From: Symsagittifera roscoffensis
Taxonomy: Eukaryota; Xenacoelomorpha; Acoela; Convolutidae
Reading direction: 5' to 3'
Length of the DNA stretch: 64,000 nt
Assembly (NCBI RefSeq): GCF_963678635.1
Contig: NC_087069.1
Span: forward strand, 45,611,448 to 45,675,447
Shown here: in pieces, positions 56,984-64,000 of the stretch
Layout of the letters: each line of letters starts with the position of its first letter
How positions within the stretch are numbered: the stretch's first letter is position 1
Position numbers and translations under genes: made by a program
The notes under the pieces: generated by a model
Told to the model about the DNA's origin: nothing
Database searches by the model: none
The model's input: only the letters and a program-made list of their open reading frames with translations

Positions 56984-59970
56984 ATTAGTCTCGTATTTAT
57001 CAATTCCGCTTTTCTTCCAATTTTTGTCCAGGTTGTTCTTGAAAGCGTTCAAGGTCTTCGAGTTAATTACTTCTCCTGGCAACATGTTCCAATCTGTAGC
57101 TGATCTATTCGTAAAAATTTTTTTTCGCAATTCGAAGTTGGCCTTCTTTGTTATCACTTTTTTTCATTTGTCCTTCGGTCACGATAATTCAATTCGAACA
57201 TGTCTTTCGTAGCTTTAAGGTCATAACGTTTGTAACCTATTTTGAACGTTTCGATCATTGTTCCTGGCCTTCTGCGCTAGTCAAGTGACGGTAGTTCTAG
57301 GTTCTTTAACCTTAATTGTACCTTAGTGTCTGCAGCCCTTGTTCCATTCGTGTGGCTCGTCGTTGCACATTTTCGATTAATCGTGTGTTCTTCTTTAATC
57401 GCGTTTACCAAGCTTGATTACAGAACTCCGAATGAGGCCTTATGAGGCCTTTATAAGCCTTTAAGAACACAGGTATAGTCATATTAAGGAATGTTTTCTT
57501 AAAAACTGCAATGATAGAATTTGCCTTTTTAAATTTTGCAAAGAAATGAGAGTCAAAGGAGAGTTTACTATTGATTATCACTCCAAGGTCTTTTGTCTTG
57601 TCCTACCGTTTCAAGCAGTTTATTGTAAAGTTCATATGATCTTGTTGCACGATCTGATTTTCCATTTGAGATTATCAAATGTACACATTTATCTTCTTTG
57701 AATTGTAAAAGACTAAATTTTGATCATTCATCCAGTTTTCTTAGATCTTCTTGCAGCAACTCAACGTCTTTGTTACTGGTAATTTCTCTCTATAGTTTTG
57801 CATCGTCTGCAAAAAAATACGATTTTGATTTGACTGTGTTAGGTATTGAATTTGTATATATTACAAACAAAACAGGTCCTAGTACAGATCCTTGGGGAAT
57901 CCCACTCAGAAAATCTTTCCAAACAGATCTACTGTCGTTTATCACAACTCTTTTTCGTCTTGTTAATAAAAATTCGTTGATCCAGCCGGGTGTTTTTCTT
58001 TTTATTCCATAATGTTTCAGGATTTTTATCTGTCTTTTGTGCGGAACCAGGTCGAACGTTTCTTGAAATCCAAGTAGATAACATCCGTTTCTCGGCGACT
58101 AACTATTGTTTTTTTGAAGTCATTCAGCACTCTCAGTAGTTGTGATTGTGATGACCTACCGGGCAGAAAACGAAACTGTTCGTTTACAAGCATTTTATTT
58201 TTTTCTAGATGTTTCATAAGCTGGGCTCTAAATATTTTCTCAAATAATTTTACAAACTATTGATGTTAAGCTTACTCAATGATAGTTGTCAGCTAACAAC
58301 TTTTTCGTTTTTTTTTGAAGATAGAGATTATGTGAGCATATTTCCAGTCTTCAAGTAGCTTATGTTTCGACCCAAGATTTGTTTGAAACTTCATTAGAGC
58401 TTGAGTCTCTCAATTCAAACAGAAATTTCGGGTGAATTTCGTCGGGTCCTGGAGATTTCGATGTATTGAGTGAGTCTAGTTGCTCTTTCACCAATTGCTC
58501 TGTTATTACTTTCGTTCTCCTGTCGGTTTGTGTGTGAAGACTGATGAAAAAACTTTGACAAAACTTCAATTTTTTTGATCTCATTGCTCGTTAAAGATCC
58601 ATCATCCTGCACTAAAGCTGGTATTGCATTTTGTAACACGGTTTTCTGTCTCACCTAGCGCCAGAATTGTTTTTGGTTTTGTTTTTACATCTTTATCTAC
58701 TTCATTTTCTTTTGCCCTTTGATCATTTCGTGTAGCTGTCTTAACAGCATTTCTTTTTTCTTTATAGTTGTCAAGATTTACTTTTGCTCTATTGCAGCAA
58801 AATTTTTCCAGTATTTTTTTTTGCTCCGATTGCCTGTCGAGTGCAATTGGTGAATAGTAAGTTGTTTCTGATCTCCGGATTGAGCCTAGTTAATGGAACA
58901 AACTTTTTTGTTAGTTCAGTCAGGAGTTTGCGCAAATCCGTCCGATGTTTTTCAACATCGTCTTCACTGTGAAGATACGACAAATTTTTTTACCTCATCT
59001 CTCATTGGGTCGTAGTCTCCTTTAGCGAAGTTGTATCTAATCATGGTCCTACTAATTTTGCGGTACGCGTTTAACTCCACTTCTATGAGAACGTGGTTGC
59101 TCTGTCCCAGAGGTGTGGTTGGATATTAGGTCGCTTAGACCGGTATCAGTTCAAACTTTATCTAGTAGTGATGGTTTATCTCCGGCAGCAATGCGAGTTG
59201 GTTGATCGATGTGTTGGGTTAGAAATGCATCCCTAACTGCTTCTAGAAATTTGATTTCTTTGCTCTCCTCGTCCTTGGTTGTACTGCAACCATCCCAGTT
59301 GATTGATGCAAAGTTTGTGTCGCCTAAGTTACAGTATAATCCTTCACATCTTTTTCGCATAGTTCTTTGATTGATCGGCAAAAGCCATCAATAGTCATTT
59401 TTGGTCAATTTGGGCTCCGGTAGACAATTGACATGCGGATAACTTTTCGATCAATAGCAATGTCACATATCATCGTTTCTTGTAACTCGTCTGGTTTTTT
59501 TCGAATGCAGTTGTCTATATCTTTAATTACGAAAAAGAAAATTCCTCGCCCTCAGTCGTTTGGATTCATGTTTACTGACTCAATGTAATAGTTGTTAATT
59601 TTGTACCAGGCTAGATTCAATTCGGGTTGGGAATTTTTCTGTTTCGCTTCTACGAGAGCAATTACATCTGGTGCGTTCGTTTTGTCTTCAATTATTTTGA
59701 TCAACTCCTGATGTTTCGTTTGTGTTTGAGTGTCAATATTTGTGAACTAGAAGTTTAATTTTCTAGTCTTGCTTTCTTCTTGACTTTTAGTATATGCGTT
59801 TTCAGGCGTTTTGCACAGTAGTGTTCACGGCAACGCTCACACTCTATGACTTTGTCTAGAGGGTTTCCATGTAGTTCCTTGCAAATTTTACATTCCCAAG
59901 GATAAAAGGGATCACTCATTGATGTTGCGCTTTTATGGCGAGTTTTGGGGTGCATTTTTGATGACCTCAC
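56981..59970 (-). mobile_element. CR1/jockey-like LINE, copy A (zinc finger, endonuclease, RT), decayed
   Basis: Order on the minus strand: a PHD-like zinc finger (CKICKELHG, CERCREHYC, 59755-59970); an APE-type endonuclease remnant (ALVEAK, GRGIFFFV, IVYRSPN, GDTNFASINWDG, then HIDQPTR, 59150-59700); a linker; RT blocks SPGPDEIHPKFLFEL, FRFLPGRSSQSQLL, the region matching GIPQGSVLGPVLF of copy B, and FADD at 57802-57813; then KDLGVI-type sequence and the C-terminus SATDWNMLPGEVINSKTLNA ending at TAA 56981-56983. Several stops and shifts occur, including a TAG five codons after FADD (FADDAKL then stop). It is non-autonomous now. Confidence 0.9.
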
Positions 59971-59980
59971 TTTCTAATGG

Positions 59981-60200
59981 CTTCGCCGCTCCAATATAAC
60001 GAAACCTCAGAAGCTACAAAGCCAGAAAAAAAGAAGTTTTTTGGAATCACCTGCCTCCTACTTCGCCGCACCAATATAATGTAACCTCAGAAGCTACAAA
60101 AGCAAGGAAAAATTGAGTTCTCTTGACCAAGTTAATCAATACAAGTCTATCAGCTCACTCCGCCGCTCCATGATAATTAAACCTCAAAAGCTACAGAGCA
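59981..60200 (-). repeat. Three monomer-like repeats upstream of LINE copy A
   Basis: CTTCGCCGCTCCAATATAAC with AACCTCAGAAGCTACAAA recurs at ~59981, ~60061 and ~60158 with increasing divergence. Because they lie immediately 5' of the LINE zinc-finger region, they look like promoter-bearing 5' UTR monomers. Confidence 0.6.
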
Positions 60201-60970
60201 AGTTTGAAGAAAAGCGATAGATTTTAAATGGGTATTTTACTGCTTCTTGTTCTTTGGTTTCCCTTTTCATTTTCGTTTTCTAGTTTTCGAACTTTTCCTC
60301 AAGACTAGTTTACGAAGATTTCGCTTGTTTCGTAAAACAGCCCACAGGAGTTGTAGCTCCAGTACAGAAGAGGGATGAACTATTTGTATCTCGTCTATTA
60401 CTAAACTTCCTTCATTGTTCTTTTTTGATTTCAAGTTCGCGAATGTTGATTATCGTAAGGGTCTCAGTTTTTAACTCTAGTAGTCGGTCAAAATTCCTGT
60501 ACTTCTTCTTCGACGGGCGCACAAAATTGCACTGATTCGATGTTTGAATGGATCGATGATTTCGAGGAGTTCTTAAGCTGTGCACGGTTCGTCGTAGTTG
60601 CTATGATGAGCGTTGATGGTAATACTAATAACGTCTTCGGGGGGTTTCTGTTATTCGGATGTAATCCTAGCCCACTGACAGTAAAGTACTTTCCTGCAAG
60701 TCATTTTTGAATAGTCGATCTAATGATGAAGCTCCGATAACAAACACCATAGACTGAGGGATAAATCTGCACCCGCCTTAAGCTAGAGGCGGGGGGACTT
60801 TGGACAAATTATCGTATTCGCAAACTTAATTAGTCAATTGTTCATGCCTCTAGCTCAAATCATTTGAAAACCCACGGTTTCAACAAAGCAAAAGGACATC
60901 TATTTAATATGTTTATCACAAGATCAATTCCTATCGTTTTAAGAAGCAGTTAAAAAGATTCTAAGAAAAA
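60201..60970. other. No gene recognised
   Basis: Mixed composition, possibly more LINE 5' UTR. Nothing else supported. Confidence 0.4.
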
Positions 60971-61136
60971 TGGCTGGCGGAATAAAGACACTGCATTCAA
61001 TCAAAAAACCCTTTCCAATCAAAACTTGCCTATTATTTAAAAAACGCTCTAGTTACAAGTCATCTTTATTACCCGGCCGTACTCTTGAGAGGAATATCAC
61101 TATTTTTGATTCCACTAGAAAAACAACAGCTGGGCC
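60971..61136 (+). other. Open frame sharing a segment with the composite repeat blocks
   Basis: ATGGCTGGCGGAATAAAGAC opens a 55-codon frame containing KKRSSYKSSLLPGRTLE. A similar segment, KRTSYKSSLLTGHARLF, is read at ~61959-62010 and, less cleanly, at ~56768-56820, all on the plus strand. Three versions keep the same reading frame, so the segment may be coding. It lies 280 bp upstream of the LENG1-like start. Confidence 0.3.
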
Positions 61137-61417
61137 ATAAAGATCGTTCCAAGTTTGACTCATTGTCTGACTTAAAATTGAAATATAATATAATGTCTAT
61201 ACCCAAGTTTCTTGATTGGAAAATAAAAAACAACCTGTTACCTGCCAATGCAGTGTTTATTATCGAGCTTTTAGACAGTAAAAACCTGAATTTGCGTTTC
61301 AGTTTGTCCACTGGTGTACTTTATTTAATTTCTCCGCAGTTCATGTATTTTATGGCAAGTCGTGCGAAGATCTCACGTGGTCTTAAAAGGGTGCTTAAAA
61401 TCAATTTTAGATAAATA

Positions 61418-61618
61418 ATGAACATCCTTCCTCAAAAAAGATGGCATGTGCGAAGAAAAGAAAATGTAGAAAAAGTTCGTCGCGAGGAGGCGGAAGCTGA
61501 AAATAAGCGGCTTGAACAGGAACGCAGGCATTCACAAGCAGAGATAGAGGCACTTAGATCAAAGCTAGGAGGAAGCAAACAGTCAACTGAATCAATTCAA
61601 GCTTTGTATTCAAAATAA
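61418..61618 (+). CDS. LENG1: LENG1-like protein (CIR N-terminal domain), first exon
   Basis: The frame starts MNILPQKRWHVRRKENVEKV and continues with a charged helix (RREEAEAENKRLEQERRH). This matches the CIR_N start of animal LENG1 proteins, in which MNILPKKxWHVRxKxNVxxV is nearly invariant; relatives with this domain act around RNA splicing, and the role here is inferred. An acceptor-like ATTTTAG sits eight bases before the ATG. The frame stops after 66 codons, whereas the family has some 200-270 residues. The stop falls at the junction with a foldback-arm repeat at 61619. Either a 5' splice site (GTATTC near 61609) puts the repeat in an intron, or the gene is truncated here. Confidence 0.75.
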   Translation: MNILPQKRWHVRRKENVEKVRREEAEAENKRLEQERRHSQAEIEALRSKLGGSKQSTESIQALYSK

Positions 61619-61840
61619 CTTTTCCCTCAACTGCTAGCTTCTCATATTTTGAAATTGATTTTGATGTAATTGAATTCAACTCGGGGTATCCTCAGGAAGC
61701 TAAAAGTTTATAAAACAGAGAATTACTGTTTTCTCCCGAGACCCCTCCCGATTCTGGAATCCGGTCAGTTAACAACCTTGTTTCATACCGGAAGTCTGGA
61801 ACGTCGTCCCATTACCCTTCCTGGTTCTCGGGATTCGTGT
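61619..61840 (+). mobile_element. Fragment of the large foldback right arm
   Basis: It matches 56020-56247 (from CTTTTCCCTC-ACTGCTAGCT to TCGGGATTCGTGT) at about 90 per cent, then jumps directly to the segment that in copy A begins near 56652. A ~400-bp stretch of copy A is absent. Confidence 0.85.
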
Positions 61841-62172
61841 CAACAACAACATATAGAACTTATCATTTTAGCAAAAAAAATTCGCGAAAACAAGAAGACA
61901 AAAAACTTTCAAGTAAATTAGACCATTACATCATTGAAGAAAATGACAATGTCAAACGCACTAGTTACAAGTCATCTTTATTAACAGGCCATGCTCGCTT
62001 ATTTATTATTCATTTATTTTGATTTCTTTCAAGATGATGGGCTGCATGGCCAACAACGTGATTTACAATGTGATTTACCTCGGAGTGATATTAGTTCAAT
62101 TCAGTTCTTTTCTGATCTTTAAGGCGTTTTGTCGCCTCTATCGATCAGCTCATGATGTACTCCTTTTCGATT
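61837..62172 (+). repeat. Segment shared with 56652-56983
   Basis: CAACAACAACATATAGAACT opens ~330 bp that match copy A at about 93 per cent, up to and across the LINE 3' end. It includes the hydrophobic plus-strand frame MIYN/VIYNVIYLGVILVQ. Together with the foldback fragment it shows that the two LINE blocks share flanking DNA. Confidence 0.85.
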
Positions 62173-64000
62173 AATAAGGATCGTATTCATTAATTCCGCT
62201 TTTATTCCAATGTTTGTCCAGGCTGTTCTTGAAAGCATTCAAGATCTTCGAGTTAATTACTTCTCCCGGCAACATGTTCCAATCTGTAGCTGATCTAATC
62301 GTAAAAAAAAATTTCCGCAGTTCGAATTTGGCCTTCTTCGTTATCACTTCCTTTTCGTTCGATCATTGTTCCTGGCCTTCTGCGCTATTCAAGTGACGGT
62401 AGTTCTAGGTTCTTTAACCTTAATTGTACCTTAGTGTCTGCAGCCCTTGTTCCATTCGTGTCGCTCGTCGTTGCACATTTTCGATTAATCGTGTGTTCTT
62501 CTTTAACTGCGTTTACCAGGCTTGATTACAAATGAATCTTATGAGGCCTTATAACTCCAAATGAGGCCTTATGAGGCCTTTATAAACGTTTAAAAACACT
62601 GGTATAGTCATATTAATGAATGTTTTCTTAACAACTGTAATGATAGAAATTGCCTTTTCAAATTTTGCAAAGATATGAGAGTCAAAGAAGAGTTTACTAT
62701 TGATTATCACTCCAAGGTCTTTTTCTTGTCTTACCGTTTCAAGCTGTTTATTGTAAAGCTCATATGATCTTGTTTCACGACCTGATCTTCCAATTGAGAT
62801 TATCATATATACACAGTTATCTTCTTTGAAGTGCAAAAGACTATGTTTTGACCATTCTTCCAGTTTTCTTAGATCTTCTTGCAGCAACTCAACGTCTTTG
62901 TTACTGGTAATTTCTCTGTATAGTTTTGCATCGTCTGCAAAAAAAATACGATTTTGATTTGACTGTGTTTGGCATTGAATTTATATTATTACAAACAAAA
63001 CAGGTCCCAGTACAGATCCTTGAGGAATCCCACTCAGAACATCTTTGCAAACAGATCTACTGTCGTTTATCACAACTCTTTTTCGTCTTGTTATTAAAAA
63101 CTCGTTGATCCAGCCCAGTGTTTTTCCTTTTTTTCCATAATGTTTTAGGATTCCTATCAGTATTTTGTGCGGAACCAAGTCGAACGCTTTCTTGAAATCC
63201 AAGTAGATAACATCCGTTTCTCAGCGACTAACTTTTGTTTTTGTGAAATCATCCAGCACTCTCATTAGTTGTGATTGTGATGATCTACCGGGCAGAAAAC
63301 CAAACTATTAATTTACAAGCATTTTTTTCTAGATGTTTCATAAGATGTTTCTCAAATATTTTACAAACTATTGATGTTAAGCTTACTGAACGATAGTTGT
63401 CAGCTAACGACTTTTTCACTTTTTCGTTCGAAGATAGAGGCAATGTGAGCAAAATTCTAGTCTTCAAGTAGCTTATGTTTCGTCCCAAGATTTGTTTGAA
63501 ATTTTTATTAGAACTTGAGTCAGGAAATCTCTCAATTTAAACAGAAATTTCGGGTGAATTTCGTCGGGCCCTGGAGATTTCGATTTATTGAGTGAGTTTA
63601 GTTGCTCTTTCACCAATTGCTCTGTTATTTCTAAGTCCTCTACTGGATGGGTGATATCCAATTCCGGAATTTTTCATTCTCCTGACAAATCTTTGACAAA
63701 ACTTCAATTTTTTCGATCTCATTGGTCGTTAAAGATCCATCATCCTGCACTAAAGCTGGTACTGCATTTTGTAACACGGTTTTCTGTCTCACGTAGCGCC
63801 AGAATTGTTTTGGTTTTGTTCTTACATCTTTAGCTACTTCACTTAACTTTGCCCTTTGATAATTTCGTGTAGCAGCATTTCTTTTTTCGTAATAGTTGTC
63901 AAGATTAACTTTTGTTCTATTGCAGCAAAAAAAAATTTCCAGTATTTCTTTTTTTTTTGCTCTGTTTGCCTGTCGAGTGCAATTGGTGAATAGTAAGTTG
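62170..64000 (-). mobile_element. CR1/jockey-like LINE, copy B, 3' part, runs off window
   Basis: About 90 per cent like copy A from the stop (TAA 62170-62172) to the window edge. RT blocks are better kept: SPGPDEIHPKFLFKLRD, YRSVSLTSIVCKIFEK, MDFKKAFDLVPHKIL, GIPQGSVLGPVLF and the catalytic FADDAKLYRE (FADD at 62930-62941), then EKDLGVIINSKLFFDSHI and YKGLIRPHLE. The catalytic Asp residues are present but single-base shifts separate the blocks, and a 20-bp-scale duplication (ATGAGGCCTTAT) lies near 62540-62580. The endonuclease is outside the window. Confidence 0.9.

Noticed and set aside
61085-61414. 109-codon plus-strand frame upstream of the LENG1-like exon
   Set aside because: Not recognisable; ends at the acceptor before the LENG1-like ATG, overlaps an equally plausible minus frame, and begins inside a repeated segment.
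1-64000. CRISPR array, bacterial operon, prophage or rRNA
   Set aside because: No regularly spaced short repeats, no Shine-Dalgarno-led gene strings and no rRNA-like blocks; splice sites and retroelements show eukaryotic DNA.

Overview
The window is AT-rich, intron- and transposon-laden DNA of a eukaryote, almost certainly an invertebrate animal. I cannot name the species. Evidence for this: fibronectin type III (FN3) exons bounded by phase-1 splice sites, a LENG1/CIR-N type animal gene start, a tRNA-derived SINE, CR1/jockey-like LINEs with endonuclease and reverse transcriptase, a Penelope-like element with GIY-YIG endonuclease, several MITE or foldback elements, and a Polinton/adintovirus-type protein-primed DNA polymerase gene. 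There are no bacterial-style operons, Shine-Dalgarno sites or CRISPR arrays.

Layout. 1-1925 (minus strand) is an uninterrupted 641-codon 5' part of a zinc-finger/endonuclease-VII-like/PolB gene that runs off the left edge. 3101-14069 is a very young tandem duplication of a ~4.97 kb unit (two full copies and a third partial one); each full unit carries an FN3 exon and a ~540 bp non-autonomous element. 14150-15540 is an inverted copy of part of the same unit, followed by older copies of the ~540 bp element to ~17500. Two further FN3 exons (18210-18299, 18653-18934) lie downstream on the same strand. 19000-31000 is repeat-rich: a SINE, a mariner-like MITE, a tandem pair of decayed LINE RT fragments, an old three-unit direct-repeat array and a foldback element. 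31000-35000 shows nothing supportable.

The best intact gene is 35105-38275: a single 1056-codon exon joining a class 3 (alpha/beta-hydrolase) lipase domain with a complete-looking Ser/Asp/His triad, a glycine-rich membrane segment and a C-terminal P-loop GTPase domain. It contains an exact 69-bp in-frame tandem duplication near the catalytic histidine. 39560-42945 is a relatively GC-rich, multi-frame decayed coding region of unknown family, cut by a SINE. 43317-44205 is a MITE with terminal inverted repeats. 46400-52420 holds LINE and Penelope-like remnants. 54549-56577 is a ~2 kb foldback palindrome. 56000-60200 and 61619-64000 are two related composite blocks (palindrome arm, shared segment, antisense LINE), and the second block starts immediately after the first exon of a LENG1-like gene.

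The host genes do not form an obvious pathway. What links several of them is that three independent ORF starts (PolB, lipase-GTPase, LENG1-like) each sit 3-8 nt downstream of a canonical 3' splice site, which suggests spliced-leader trans-splicing or very short 5' UTR second exons.
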